Shown here: in pieces, positions 36,421 through 48,979 of the stretch | Numbering within the stretch: position 1 is the first letter of the stretch | Layout: each line of letters opens with the position of its first letter | Assembly (NCBI RefSeq): GCF_008831285.2 | Contig: NC_045144.1 | Location: 24,631,716-24,695,715, forward strand | DNA from: Nymphaea colorata | Taxonomy: Eukaryota; Streptophyta; Magnoliopsida; Nymphaeales; Nymphaeaceae | DNA length: 64,000 bases | Direction of reading: 5' to 3' | Notes under the pieces: generated by a model | What the model saw: only the letters and a program-made list of their open reading frames with translations | Told to the model about the DNA's origin: nothing | Database searches by the model: none | Made by a program: the position numbers and the translations under genes

Positions 36421-36970
36421 GTGCAAGCTACAATATCCATCATTGTTGATGGAGGGTTAGCAATGTTAGTTGCAAAGTTAAAAAACATTGTGAAGTTAAG
36501 CGACTTATATAACCGTCACAGAACACATTGTGTTATGGGACCGAAAATTCCATCGTCAAAGTTACAATAAGGTGTAGGCACATTCCATGGCCATTATGCT
36601 AACTTAAAGCAACTAATGTCGCAACAAACCCAACTAAGACATGATGGCCATTTTCATCGGTAATCGTTTGGGCAATGGGACTTGTGTTGGTGGAGTTTTG
36701 ACCGTCGCGATTACTTATTAGCAACAGAATTGCCAGTATTAGCGACTGTCGAGTTAAAGCCATAGTTAGTGTTCATACTCACTCAACATATCTAAGTAAG
36801 CTTTAAACTTAAACGGAGGGGAAAACATCTTTAAAACAAGATACATATATTTATTCAACATGAAAAAATAACACCATCAACCACATGACAATCAGGACAT
36901 AAAACATAAGCAGCGTCCAATGCTGCCAATTGTAGGCTAGTACAGAGAACCACGTAGATCATCACAAAAG
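36421..36970. mobile_element. CACTA-like subterminal region (tentative)
   Basis: Repeated words TTAGCAATG, GTAATCG, GTCGCGATTACT, TTAGCAACAG and TTAGCGACTGTCG recur in both orientations. They resemble the subterminal sequence at 42,540-42,767 (TTAGCGACCGATC, TTAGCAACGG). No left CACTA terminus was found. The link to the right terminus is inference. Confidence 0.4.
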
Positions 36971-36972
36971 AC

Positions 36973-37028
<56 letters not shown>

Positions 37029-37033
37029 ATATA
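36971..37033. repeat. Compound microsatellite (AT)n(GT)n
   Basis: About ten AT then about sixteen GT units. Confidence 0.97.
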
Positions 37034-37984
37034 CCTTTAGCCCTGAGTACATTCAATTGGTGCAAAAGAAAGCGGCCCCTTCCCCAAATCATATTTCACA
37101 CGCATGTTCTGCTGGAAAACATTCCCGAAAATGGCTAAGCTAGCTGTCACACTTCTATACATCCAAAGATATTTGAAGGTGGCAGCTTCAAGTCTGCGTT
37201 GGTGGATTGAAAGGACATTTCCAGCAATCCTTAATATGGTTCACATTATACATTTATGGTTGTGACAGTAGCCACCGTGTTTGCCACTTGATCATACACA
37301 TCTTTGGCAAGATAGTCAGCGTGGTACCCGAGTCTATCATGATTGATCCACCATATCCCAACCATGTTGCCGTCTGTGCACCTTCAAACTATATGTAAAG
37401 CTGCATGAGAAACTCTCTATATATAGATGTATCAATGTCTTCTTTTTATAGCACATGAAGTTGCTGCTTCGATAACACGAAACAACTGCCTGCCAGCCTA
37501 TTCTCTCATAGATTTAAGTATATAGGTTGTATGGTGGGATTTTAGAAGAAATAGTTGGACATACGGCCAACTTTCTTTTCTAAAATTTTTGTCTTGTTAT
37601 ACAGGCGGAAGTTTTCCAAAACATTTCAACCAGGTTTGATTGCAGATGTGAACGCTTGTCGGCAGTTTCACCTGTTTAGCAGACCCCAACACATTTCACA
37701 AGTTAACCAGATAGTCCTCCTCAACTCAATTAAACATGAAAACAAAGAGAATAATCGTAGGAATTGAATCTTGAAAGGACCCTTAGATAGCTGGACACAA
37801 GTTTCAATCAATTTTTGTTACTTTTCACAAGATAGAGTTGTGGGACAACATTTTTTAAGGCTATATAAAGTTCTGGCCTGAATGAAAGGAAGTTGGCGCA
37901 ACATGATCCTGACATGGATATCCAAGGAGCAGAGGATTTCCATAACAAAGAGAATGTTCTCCTGTAGGAAAAGGAGCCTAAAAT
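37034..37984. other. Unannotated sequence
   Basis: No gene or repeat boundary recognised. Frames of 63-70 codons match nothing known. Confidence 0.4.
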
Positions 37985-38720
37985 GAGTTGCCAATTGCCA
38001 TCAAATGAAGTTTATAGTTGGAATGTTACAGGCCTTGCTACTCTAACAACCTAGAAAGATTTTGGCAATTAGGTGATATCTCATCAACTTGGGATCATTT
38101 TCATGTTTCGATATCATGTTGAATGCGGACAACTTCAAATCCTTTTGCAATCACTACGAGGAGTTTTTTTTTAATCTAATATTGATGTGAATCTTAATGG
38201 GGCCATAATTGTGTGTAGTTAGAGACAGGCTGATTTTAGATTGACTAGTTGCAAATTTAATAAATTTTGGATGGATTGTTTGTTTATTCATAAAGCTTTC
38301 AATCTCAACTTTGATACAATAGGGGTGTATCTTCACCCTCACTTTAGAATTCGCAAAGACCAATTGGTTATGTTAAATATTATTATTGCCAATAAACAAA
38401 TGTTAGTATTATAATGAAAGATTTTAATTTAACTTATAAGGAGTCTGAAAAATGGGCCTGCCCCTGCTAGACAAGCTTGTTTAGCATTCAATGGATTCAT
38501 TCAAGATGTTTGACTAAGAGAGATTGTGGACAGAAACAGAGCATTCACTTGAACCAATCTCTGCACCCCGACAGCACTGGTTCAAAGCAAATTAGATAGA
38601 TTTTTGAGCAAGTTGAAAATTGTGGGCAGCTTTTGGTAGAACCAAGAAGTTCTTTAGACCACTCAGCACTTCTCTTTTACATGTAAATTAAATATCTTTA
38701 AAACCGCATGCAAGAGAAGA
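37985..38720 (+). pseudogene. L1 LINE endonuclease domain, degenerate
   Basis: Endonuclease-like blocks appear in order on the plus strand: YSWNVTGLAT near 38,013 (the 'WNVRGL' start of plant L1 endonuclease), MKDFNLTYKESE near 38,416 ('DFN' block), then CTPTALVQSKLDRFLSK at about 38,565 ('W..LDRFL' block) and LDHSALLFYM near 38,657 (the 'SDHSPI' catalytic end). Stops and frameshifts throughout. The enzyme would nick target DNA for target-primed reverse transcription. Confidence 0.7.
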
Positions 38721-40312
38721 CGAAGATTTAAATAGTTCCTTTATTGAGAGTGTCAACCCAGTTGTAAGGTCATTATTACAAGAGCATGGAGAGTGGAGTG
38801 TAGAGGATGCGCAGTGCTTAAACTTCTCGCAAAACAGAATAGAGTACGACCATGCCTAAGTAATTGGAGTAAGTATAGAACCAAGAAAGTTGATACCAGA
38901 ATTAACGTACTTCAAATGGATCTTATTGAAATTTATAAGAGGCAAGATATTGAATCTCATAATTGGTCCACTTCTGAAAATCATATTAGATGTTTTCTTG
39001 CGGATGCTCTTTGAGATGAAGAAATGTACTAGAAAAAGAAAGTAAGGGTATCATGGCTAAAAAAAGGGGATAATAACAGCAAATGTTTTCATGCTATGTT
39101 CAAGAAAGGTAAAAAAAAATAGACTCTTGCACATGAAGACAGATGATGGGGAGTTTTATGAGGAGGATCCAATTCTTTCAGCATGTACTTCTCATTTTTA
39201 AAGATTTTCTACCCGTGACAACTCAACAAGAATGATTATGGATCAGCTGCTGTTGGTCACTGCGTATTTATAAAAGAAAACTTAACGTTGTTAAGTCCCA
39301 TTTCAGATGAGGAAGTGCAATAGCTGTTATGGGTGCCAACTCCAATAGTGCACCAGGTCTGAATGGGTTTCTGAAATCGTTCCTTCAAAAAAGTCAGGAC
39401 ACGTTAAGGACTAATATCACAGTTGCCACTAGAGAGTTTTTTTTTAGAAAGGAAAGCTTGTTAAGAAACTAGGGAGAAGTCATATAATCATAATTCTTAA
39501 ATTTGATTCAGCTGTGCACATTTCCAATTTCAGACATATTGTTCTTGAGAATAGTGTACTGACATTTATTTTCAGAATCATGGTTTCAAGAATGAAGAAG
39601 GCACTAAAGTGGGTCATTTCCAACATGCATGGTGGTTTTTTGAAAGATAGAAACGTCCATCAATGTCTTCTTCTTGTGCTTGAGATGGTATACACAATGT
39701 CTAAAGCTAGATCAACTAGCTTATGTTGAAGATAGACCTATCAAAAGCATATGACAGGGTCAATTGGACTTTCTTACAAGCTGCCATCTTGCATTTAGGA
39801 CTTCATCCTATTTGGACTTAAAAAGTAATGACAGTAGTGACAAATGATTTTTGTGCTCTTGTGATTAATGACCATCAAGGTGAATACTTTGGATCTTCTC
39901 ATGGTCTGCAATAAGGATACCTTTATCTTCATTTTTATTCCTCATTGTCATGAAAATCTTTTCACATAGATTGCAAGCTACAATTCAAAGAAGAATGATT
40001 GAAGTACTGCATATTGGAAGAGGCATAGAAGGAGTTTTTTCTACAATGTATGCTGATGACATCTTGATTTTCTTAAAAGCCTTCAAGAATGGCTTTCTTT
40101 ATCTACAATTTTTTTTCCTGTTTGAACTCTATGCTGGAATGATGATTAACCTTGAAAAATCAGCATTCTACTTTTTCAATATGGGCCAAAGCAAGATTGC
40201 AAGTATTTGTAAACAGTTCGGCGAGAGCCTAGGACAGTTTCCTACTCGATATTTGGGTCTCCCATCCAAGCCAACAAATTTGAGAATGTTGGTATGGTTC
40301 TTATTCTTTTAA
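38721..40312 (+). pseudogene. L1 LINE reverse transcriptase, degenerate
   Basis: Linker and RT of the LINE. Readable blocks: NSAPGLNGFLKSF (~39,345), then HISNFRHIVLENSVLTFIFR with KKALKWVISNMHGGFLKDRN (39,514-39,729), LKIDLSKAYDRVNWTF (~39,725), and the catalytic MYADDILIFLKA within 39,950-40,312, followed by MMINLEKSAFYF and FPTRYLGLPSKPTN. The usual plant box FADD is YADD here. Several frameshifts and stops (for example after Leu/Cys at ~39,727). The enzyme reverse-transcribed LINE RNA at nicked DNA. Confidence 0.85.
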
Positions 40313-42060
40313 AAATACAGAGTAAACTTAGTTTATGAATAAGCATGCTACTTTCCTATGCAGTAGGATCTACTTGATCAAATCAGTATTAGAAGCACTT
40401 CGTATTTACTGGATGTTGGTGTTCAAGTGCCCTCTTGGTGTCATTAAGAAAATGGAACAGATTATGTGCAGTTTTTTATAGGAAGAGTCGGATGCAGGGG
40501 GTAAGCCTCATTTAATTGCCTGGAATGTCTTGGCTTTTCGTAAATAGGAAGGTGAGCTCGGCATTAGAAACTTCAAGAGGTCAATGAAGCTAATCGGTTG
40601 TTTCTAGGATGTACAATAGTTTTTCACCAGGGCATATGGGACTCATTATGCATGAAAAAATATTTGAGTAGGAAAAGTACTTGGTATGTGAAATGGTTCC
40701 CAATATTTCTTCTCTTGGGCGGGATCTAAATCTGTTGAAATTTAATGAATGGAGAGCTTGCTAAGTTCTACGGAGGATGTTTTACTGAAGCAGATTCCAT
40801 TGGATCTGCTTGGGAAGTAGAACCTTTCCTTCAAAATTCGGTTAAGTAAATGCTAATACAGCACCACATTGAGCTAAATCTATGGTGACGTGCAATGCAT
40901 TGGAGATTGCCTTCAACTTAGGCTTATGCAAAGTGCAGATTTTCTTTGTTCTAAAGAAAATCGTAAACCTGCAAAGCTCAGGAGCCAAGTTTGGAACCAC
41001 GTAAAATTAAAGGAATGGTAGTTACATGGCACAGTAGATTGTAGAATGCAAAAGCGTTACCTAGAGCTAACTGGTTTGTGTTTGTTTGTAGTTATTAACG
41101 TCTACCTGCTGATGCCAAACTTCAACATGTAGGGTCTTCCATTGTTTCTGTCTTTAAGTTGTGTGGAGGGCTTGTGAAGATCTATCTCACTTTCTTTTCT
41201 CATATACTAATGCTATGAACATTTAGCAATGCATCTATTCATGGTTTGGAGTTGATAAATTCCATACCTCAGACTTTTTCTCTGTCTGGAACTGGTGGTG
41301 GAGGAAGAGGTTCTCATGTAAAGAATTCGGATGGTGTTGGCTTGCCTGCTTCAATATCACAATCTGAAGCTATGGTGTTTCAAAAATCAGGTGGTGCATA
41401 AAGAGGTGGTTAAGCTAGCTGAGATTGCTAAGAGGGAAGTTTGACACTCATGTTGTGAGGTATTCTATAAACAAGAATGAGGACAATATGTAAAACAGGC
41501 GATAAATATCTAGCTGCAAACCTTAATTTTCAGCCATTTTTGGCATTGTCAGAGTAAAGATGAGTGGGGGCTGGAAGTGGTCACATTGTGTTGCAAATGT
41601 TTATAAAGTGGCTGGTTTACTATGGTTTAATGCCTCCCCAATCAGGAAAACCAGGTTGGTGGTACAAAGGTTTCTCTTCTCAAACAAGATCATAATTATG
41701 GACTCTGTTCTTGTAGAGAGGATTCCTAAAGACTGTCATGTTGCTCTAATCACAAACTGTCATGCTCTTAGTTCTCGTGTCAAGGAACTAAGAGAGTGAC
41801 TCTGTTCATTGGTAGGCTCAATAGTGAGAAGGTATTCCGTGGTTAAAGATCACTTCTCTTTGAGGCTATCTCCTTTGGAAACTCCTTTGTCGTTGACAAA
41901 GTCAAAAAAACAAAAAACAAAAGAAAACCAACATTAATGATACTGAAGGTCACTGATTCAGGTCAGACAAATCCTGAAAAGTGCTGACCTTGACCATGAA
42001 AAATTTGCTGGTGAGCAAGAGAGTGATGAGGCTTAGTTAGAGGCCAGTTCTTAATTGTGT
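40313..42060 (+). pseudogene. L1 LINE C-terminal region, degenerate
   Basis: After RT the frame gives LIAWNVLAF followed by EGELGIRNFKRSM (40,510-40,590), matching the 'P.SWDKVC.PK..GGLGIRNL' block before the zf-RVT domain. A zinc domain can only be guessed. The 79-codon frame at 41,560-41,799 may be a further tail piece, but I do not recognise it. The 3' end is not precisely defined and no poly(A) tail was identified. Confidence 0.6.
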
Positions 42061-42479
42061 TTTTTCTGTTGATTTTTTTTTCTTTATATTATTTTTCATC
42101 ATTAATGGAAGGAGAAACCCAGCCCGGTTGCATCAGAACGGTTCCTCGTCAAGGAAAGTGTGGCATTTCGGGCCCCCATTGAAGGGGCAAGGTATACATC
42201 ACAGGGTTGGGGCTCCCATGCATTTTAGTGGTCTACATTATTTTTAGCAATACAGACGAAAGTGGAAAGAACAATATTTTTTTGAATATTACCGTTTTCA
42301 AGAACTAAGAACCTCAATGAATAGTTGAAGGAAGAAGGTTGACAAGTTAACATACTCCTTAGGAAAATAAGGTTCCTAGTGACAAATATAATTATAAATA
42401 CAGATAAATATTTATTAAATAAACAAATATATATATATATATATATATTCATTTTAATCTTCTGGATGTTGGATGACTA
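42061..42479. other. Unannotated sequence with an (AT)n tract
   Basis: T-rich tract at 42,060-42,110. An AT microsatellite lies at 42,426-42,449. 42,115-42,215 is richer in GC (CAGCCCGGTTGCATCAG, GGGCCCCC) and may be the 3' UTR of the LINE. Confidence 0.4.
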
Positions 42480-42767
42480 ATAGATTTAAAATATGTCACT
42501 GATAAACCCATAAACCATTAAAAAAAGTGCCATAAATAGGCACTATTTGTTACACTGTTGCTAATACAGCCGCATGCTTTAGCGACCGATCTTTATTTTT
42601 AGTAATAAGACAAGATCTAAGAAATGACAAATTTGAATATGTGTGTGTGTGTGGATTCAAATTTGACGGATGCTAGATATTGTCATATAGCCCAAAATAA
42701 AACATTATTTGCTAAAATATAGATACTATAGGGGTATTAGCAACGGTTGATGGTTTCTGGTAGTGTG
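42480..42767 (-). mobile_element. Right end of a CACTA-type DNA transposon
   Basis: Ends TTTCTGGTAGTG (42,756-42,767), which on the minus strand reads CACTACCAGAAA, the hallmark terminus of plant CACTA (En/Spm) elements. Inside are subterminal words TTAGCAACGG and TTAGCGACCGATC and the palindromic pair GTGCCATAAATAGGCAC. A GT tract is at about 42,640. No transposase is readable, and the left terminus was not found. Confidence 0.6.
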
Positions 42768-44590
42768 TTTTTATAATAGTTTATCGTGATTTCAACAACA
42801 GTTTGTGGTGCTTTCAACCATATATTTTTAAATTTTTAATTACCTAACAACACTGGGCATTCAACATGCTAGAATTCTCCCATATAAAAGTACTAGTAAT
42901 ATCATAAGTAGTTTTAATTTTTATAGGTGAAGACTAAGTAGCACCATTGTATGGTGTCTAATGATATTTTAATTAGATTGCTATAAACTCATGCACAAAA
43001 TGACTTTGATCATATCTAAAGGGTGCAAAAGATTCATGTTCGGTTTTAAGCTAGGCCTCTTTCAAATGCATCACCCAAAAATATTAATTAGCTGAAAAGT
43101 AAGTTCTCAATGATGGCAAACCTCTCACACACACAAGATCAGTGGGAACTTCATAGCAAAAGTCCTGTATATATGCTGCCAAAACACTATGACTTGACTC
43201 TAAGGGTAGGAACTGGGCCAAGCACCAGATGGACAATTGGGACCATTTGACCTACTGGCCAGATAAAAAACTCGCTGGGATAGCTGGCCTGGGTTGTGTA
43301 TTGGGGGCTCGACTTGGCCCAAATACATACCTTTATACTTTTTTTTCCACATTCTTTGGCATGATGCCAGCAGTCGACTCCCATTCAAACTCTTGACATA
43401 TTCCCAATGGTTTCCAAAAAATTAGAAAATGAAAAGTGAAGAGTTTCAAATAAGGATAGATATCGGGTTGAGTACAAGATAAACATGAAGTTGATGGTCA
43501 GGCCCAGGCCCAATAAATAAACAGAACAGGCTTGGACTGCCAATAAAGGCTTTGGGTCAGCCCAAGCACGGCTTTGTCAAGCCTTGGTCCAGCCTAATGC
43601 TATTCCAGATCTGGTTCACCCACATTCATTTAGGTGAGAGCCAGCTTGCTCGGACCTAACCCAACCCTTTGACGTCCCCAGGTTGGGTTAAACTGCAGAT
43701 GCCCTCTTTGACCAACTCCAATGATGTCATTGATCGATTCTCAACCATGCCAAACTGCAGATGCTGGACTGTATATGGTCCGTGTGGGCCCGCAGTTTGA
43801 GAGTGAGATCATGCTGGGAGCTACGTTGTCAATATTTTTGAAATTTCTTTGAATGAATTGTAAAATCAAGTGAAACTGAAAGAAACCTGTAAGCACATCT
43901 GCGTCTTTTAAATGGGCGATTGGCGATGAATTGAATAAATCATGCTTCATCCCAAATCACTTGAATAAAGATTGGCTGATTGCCTCAAGGCACATAGGGC
44001 AACTGGGCTGCAAGGCAGTTCATATCCAAGAAATTCAAGGTTTCAATCTTGTGGCCGCTGTCACATTCTAGTGTGTTATTTCTCTTGTCTGCAAACCATG
44101 GCAAGAACAACATTCGAGTTGAACGATGTACAGTACGTCCACATTGGTGGTTTTATGAAGAAGAGAGTTTCTTCTAAGTAAAATAAATAAATAAATAAAT
44201 ATTAGCCGATTTGTATCACTATGGATCAACCCAAGCCAAGCCCCTACAATTCAAATCAGCTGATTCCAACCAACTTTTACAAGAGAAAAACAGAATGTGA
44301 GAGTATGAAGAATTAAAGTACCATTAAGGCGGATTGATAAGTATCACAAAGGCAACTCCTATTTATCAAGAATGATGCAGGAACATGTGGGCTTGTCTGG
44401 GCAATTGCCAACACAGGCACACAAAAATTACTAGTTTACTTGCTAAAGCACCGTAGCTATTTTGCTGATTAGCATATGGCATCCCTCGGCCACTGATTTT
44501 TTGAAGGGCCAGCCTGTCAGCACTGAATATCTAGCTTCACCACCGACGAGTAACTGTGTTTTGCGGCGACCCATTCAAACTGCGAACCAA
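42768..44590. other. Unannotated sequence with a GGCCC-rich patch
   Basis: No gene recognised. 43,190-43,690 has many GGCCC/GGGCC words (GGCCCAGGCCCAATAA, CAGCCCAAGCACGGC), a style seen in plant hAT MITEs, but no ends could be fixed. 44,385-44,420 resembles 35,130 (GGGCAATTGCCAACACAGGC). Confidence 0.4.
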
Positions 44591-45460
44591 TGAGGTCGGT
44601 CCTTTTCCTTTGGAAAAACTGTGGAGTCAATGGCTGCTCATCGTGTTTGACAAGTCCTGGATTTCTCAAAACGCAATCAGGGCAGGCCAGTCCAAGAAAC
44701 TGGGCTCAATCCATCGATTGTTCAGCCGTGCTCTTCAGATGGCCGGACCCACCATGCAACTTCTTCTTGATTGATGTTTAATATTTATATGTTTCCTACT
44801 GAGGCGTTCTTCTAGGTCATGCACATAGACCTCATGTCGGCTAACAACGTCGGACGCAATGGTTTAGGCTACTTGTCAAAGAAAGAAAATGTGACCCATG
44901 GATGCAATGGAATTATGACACAAGAATATTCCATGCATGTCTATCTCTCTAATAACCCACATCATCCGTTAATCTTTCCACCATCCCTAAGAGCTGTTTT
45001 AGAATAAAAGAACAAATCAGGCTGAATCAGAAAGAGAGAGAGAGAGAGAGGGAGAGAGAGAGAGAGAGAGAAAGGGTGGTGACAGTTGCTCATGAAGAGG
45101 CCGTGAGTGGAGAGCATTCATCTGAGTTCAGGGTAGATTGAGTTTAGTGCCCGATTAAGGGTACCCAACATACATACCCAAGAGTAAGGGGACATTGTAG
45201 TAATTTTCAAAAGGTATGTCCTTTATGGTTTTTTTTTTTTTTTTTACTTCCACTTTTGTCTTCCCAATTTTTTTTTTCGGTGTGAATTGGGACTATTTTC
45301 AATTTTTTTTGCATTAGTATGACACATATATAACCGGGTTTAGAGTTCAGGTGGACATGGGACAACACGAACACATTTGTATTAATGCAACAGCCATAAT
45401 GAAAGGAGAGTATCCGGTCCAAGAAAAGGTATTACAGAAAAGACATATCTTCAAAGAAGA

Positions 45461-45504
<44 letters not shown>

Positions 45505-46913
45505 GATATTATGAAAGAGTTAAAAAGTACCCCAACCCCATCTTTTTTTCTCTGTATATCATAAAAAAGAAACATTTTAAAAGTGTAGAAAAAAGGTTAT
45601 GAAAAGGTCAAAAAAGTCTAAAATAAACATTTCTTTATTAAAAAAACTGAACATATCAAAACCCCATCTTTTTCCCACTGCATACTTGTGAGTTCGGATG
45701 TGCATGCAACTCAATCTCATATCGGGGCTTTGGGTCTGCAGGCGGTGGAGAGAAGAAACTGCACTTTGGCCACCATCATTGTCATGGGATATCGCTTGTT
45801 GATTCCTCAATCGATGCGATGCTGTGGATGAGATAAAACTTTAAAAAATCTGGAATTCGTTCTCGAACTGATGGACTAGCATTTGCTTATCCATCTGTAG
45901 GAACAAGTTTTCTCAGGCATCTTCGACTTAATTTCTTTCTTAAGTGGGCATCTGACATACTTTTGATGACGTATGTGGAGGGCTACATATCTATATGATC
46001 CAATATATTGCATGCCTAAGGTCTGATTTGTATAGGTTAAAAGTGAAAACTGCAAGGACTGCACCTTCTTAGGCATGAAGTAACATAAAGCACCCATCTA
46101 AATAGATATTTTTTCTCTTCTTCATGTTTCGTATTTGTTATGTGTTCTGTTTTGTCACTTTAGGTTTTCAATCTTTTTCATTGAAGGAAAGAGATCCAGG
46201 GAAATTGTGTATAGTCACTCATGCTCGGTTAGACTTCTGCTAAGCATCCCCCATTTTGCCTACCTATTTAGGGGTTGTTCTAATTATGAAAACTGTACGA
46301 GTGTCCCTGCTGCCGAATGACTCCTTAACAGTAGTGGAGCCTCATTGCGGGTTTTGTAAGCAATTTCCTGTACCAGTCATTGATACTTCTTTTTTTTAAT
46401 TTTTTTTTATATACCTTAAAGTTGAAAGTTAAACTAATACTACCCCCCAGTCAGAAATTTGGCTTTGCCACTACCCCTTTAGGGTTCTATTTTTCTTCAG
46501 CTTGATCTCTAGCTGAAAACCATTTTGGTGATTTTTGGACTCTGCTTAGTTTGAAGGTGTGAAGCATAGACTCTCCATCCAACATGCACCAAACTCCACA
46601 AGTTAGTGATGTACTCCATATTTTGGTGATTGATTATAACCTTGCATAGCTTACCTTGCAATCCAGTTGAGGAGTTACCATGTTCTAAGTTTAAAATATA
46701 TAGTTTTCCAGTACCTATCAGAAATTCTTGTATAATAATGTAATTGCGCTCCATGAACTTCCGGCAGCCACTGCTTGTGAAATCAAATAGATTTTTTGCG
46801 TTCGGAAACTGTCGAGGGAGCCCCTCATTCTATTAATGAGACATCAAATAGGTAATTAAATATACAAATGACAGTAATTAATCCACTTTCTATTGACTCT
46901 GCTAATTAAGCAT
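44591..46913 (+). repeat. Repeat block R3, copy 2 (rearranged)
   Basis: Holds the counterparts of the three copy-1 pieces in the order 1, 3, 2: 44,591-44,790, 45,737-45,830 and 46,560-46,905. Between them are a GA microsatellite (45,031-45,073), a T-run, an AT microsatellite (45,462-45,500) and unannotated sequence. Within 45,737-45,830 the frame gives HHHCHGISLVDSSIDA, against HQHCHGMSLVDSSIDA in copy 1. Four of the five base differences over that frame change an amino acid, so I do not call it a gene. Confidence 0.75.
46331..46476. mobile_element. Possible small TIR element
   Basis: Left edge CAGTAGTGGAGCCTC and right edge, read on the other strand, GTAGTGGCAAAGCCAAATT. About 146 bp, with a CAGTGGCGGAG-like end. 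No target duplication verified. Confidence 0.3.
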
Positions 46914-47743
46914 ATGCAAGGATTTAGCATGAAAATACTCTAAGAGAGAAGCCATAATGCTCTGTAAAATCTTGACAGGTAGCAAAATGAGAGTTGAGAG
47001 ATGGGCTCGGGGCTTGTGTAGTTGTTCCTCTAGGTCGGTAATCGAGAGTACCGGGTAGACATATAGGTGATTTATGTCTATGCCGCAAAAATTACGACTT
47101 ATGAACTTTTGGATCGTTGAAAGCCCGTAAGGTGAAGCGGGTTGGATACGTGACAAAACTACATATAACCACCAAAGTGGTGGAGCTTCGTAGTAGCCTT
47201 TGGGGTGGTGAGGTATTCCCTCAAAGGTGAAGGTCGGCCTGAAAAATGAAATCAAAAGGCAAAAAGCCAAATGCAAAAGAAGGAACGAAACAAAGAAAAA
47301 AAAAACAAAAAAAACAAAAGGTATCTGTCAAGGAATGAAAGGCATGATGGCTGAACTTGTAGAAATTGGATGCGACAGTCTTTTGCAGATGTGTAATTTT
47401 GTAGTCAATTCTAATCCTCTTTTTGATTTCTTGAGATGTTGAAGACCATTCCTTTATGTTCATATTTTAGAAATTGAGAGAGATTCCTTCTGGAGATTCA
47501 ACAACAATTATGTGAAATGGATCTTGATGCTTGTGTAGTACTGTGAGTAAATGAAAGACATATTATTTGCACAACATGAGCACTCAAGCTTATGAGTTGA
47601 TGGACGATTTATGAACTATTTCAAACTAAAAGCTTGACATCTCTTGTTATATTTCTTGGTTTTCTGAGTGTAGGAGAAACTAACCCAAACCCTCTTTGGT
47701 CTTGTAATATATTACCCCTTTCATTACCAAGCTACTAGTACAT
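46914..47743. repeat. Repeat R1, copy 1 (left part)
   Basis: Collinear with 62,837-63,674 from GCAAGGATTTA to CTACTAGTNCATT. The minus strand of both copies has a frame containing the same block (PTFTFEGIPHHPKGYYEAP here; about 25 differences over 115 codons). It also matches 6,290-6,500. Interrupted at 47,743 by the PIF/Harbinger insertion and resumed at 49,478-49,543 and 50,316-~50,420. Function unknown. It may be LTR or UTR sequence of a retroelement. Confidence 0.82.
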
Positions 47744-48069
47744 TAAGGGGCCGTTTGATGGCCTGGAAATATATTTTTGGAAATATATTTCTGGAAATAT
47801 AGGAAATGGAAAAATGGAATGGGAAAATTTTTTCCACTTCCAATTTTGGTGTGTGTGATGACTCAGAAATATATTTCCAATTCTATATTTCTGAGTTTGA
47901 TGGTATGGAAAAATGAAATGGGAAAAATACCAATAACAAGTATATAGAAAAATCACCGCCTCTAAGCACCGGATAAATCGTTGCCGCTCTGCTTCCGAAC
48001 TAAATGTGCCTAATGTAGTATTCCTTTCATGTTGCTTCTTGGAGGGAGTAAGCTCATCTTATCTTCAAT

Positions 48070-48870
48070 CTAACTCTTTCCTGGTGGCTTTCTGATCTCT
48101 CTCTTTCATCAAACTCCTCAATTCTACCGGCACCATGCCACCGGCCTGCTGCAGAGTACTAGAAGAATGTAAGTCAGATGGTTCGCTGGCTTCAGTCTAA
48201 TCATCCTTGATGCAACTCGTTCTGGAAACTTAAGTTGGAATGAGCAGCACATGAGCCAAGGGTAGCTGCCCATAACGAGAAATCATTCGTCAATTTGAGT
48301 TTTTTATCAAATGTTTGGCATCTTCCAATACTCCTGCTCGGCCAAGAAGATCCACCATGCAAGCATTATGTTCAATTCCTCGACTTATCCCGTATATTTC
48401 AACCATGGACCTGAAATGATTTCTTCCTTGTTCAATTAAAGCAGAACGGCAACATGCGAACAGCAAACCAACAAACTTAATACAATCTGGCAGCATTCCT
48501 TCCTCAACCATCTGATCCTATATTTCTAGGGCATCCACACTTCTCCTGTTTTGTGCTAGACCATCGATCATCATGCTCCAAACTATCATAGTGTGCATCT
48601 AGTAACTCTGCATCTCCCCAAACAACTGCAGCCCTGATTCACCTTGATCATTTTAACAATGTGCCGAAAGCATGCAACACCAAGTCATGATGTTCCATTG
48701 CGGCAATTTGTCGAACAGGAATCCCCACCATCTTTCTGCACAAGCAAAAACCACTTCAACACTTCTTTGTACCTCTCCTTCTGCACAAAGGAAGCTATCG
48801 TAGTCGTCCAAGAAACCAGCGGCGAAGGAATCATCTCTGGTGCTATCTATGGTGGCATCTAGCTGTCGAG
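48070..48870 (-). pseudogene. Captured pentatricopeptide-repeat protein fragment
   Basis: PPR proteins bind organellar RNA. This piece matches the C-terminal PPR and E-motif part of plant PLS-class proteins. Minus-strand order: FDKLPQWNIMTWCCMLSAHC, then ESGLQLFGEMQS, VDALEI, MVEEGMLPDCIKFVGLLFAC, FRSMVEIYGISRGIEH, ACMVDLLGRAGVLEDAKHLI, then after a frameshift SLWAATLGSCAAHSN and YSAAGRWHGAGRIEEF. The first part is one frame with three stops (TAA near 48,653; two TAGs before 48,511). It has no start of its own. It lies inside the PIF/Harbinger element, fused downstream of the TBL fragment, and is not a functional gene. Confidence 0.85.
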
Positions 48871-48979
48871 CAGGATATTGCTGCATCTCCTGAATGTGTT
48901 GAGGATCGCTGGATGCGATTACAACGCAATCACGTCTTGCCGGAGCGGCGATGTAGTTCCAGCCCTTGAAGATCAAGGG

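Noticed and set aside
38147-38158. CACTACGAGGAG as the left CACTA terminus
   Set aside because: It deviates from CACTACCAGAAA, lies inside LINE endonuclease sequence and lacks subterminal repeats.
46902-47276. 124-codon minus-strand frame in R1 as a conserved gene
   Set aside because: The R1 copy at 62.8 kb keeps a similar frame, but about one residue in five differs and neither copy matches a known family. Reported as a repeat observation only.
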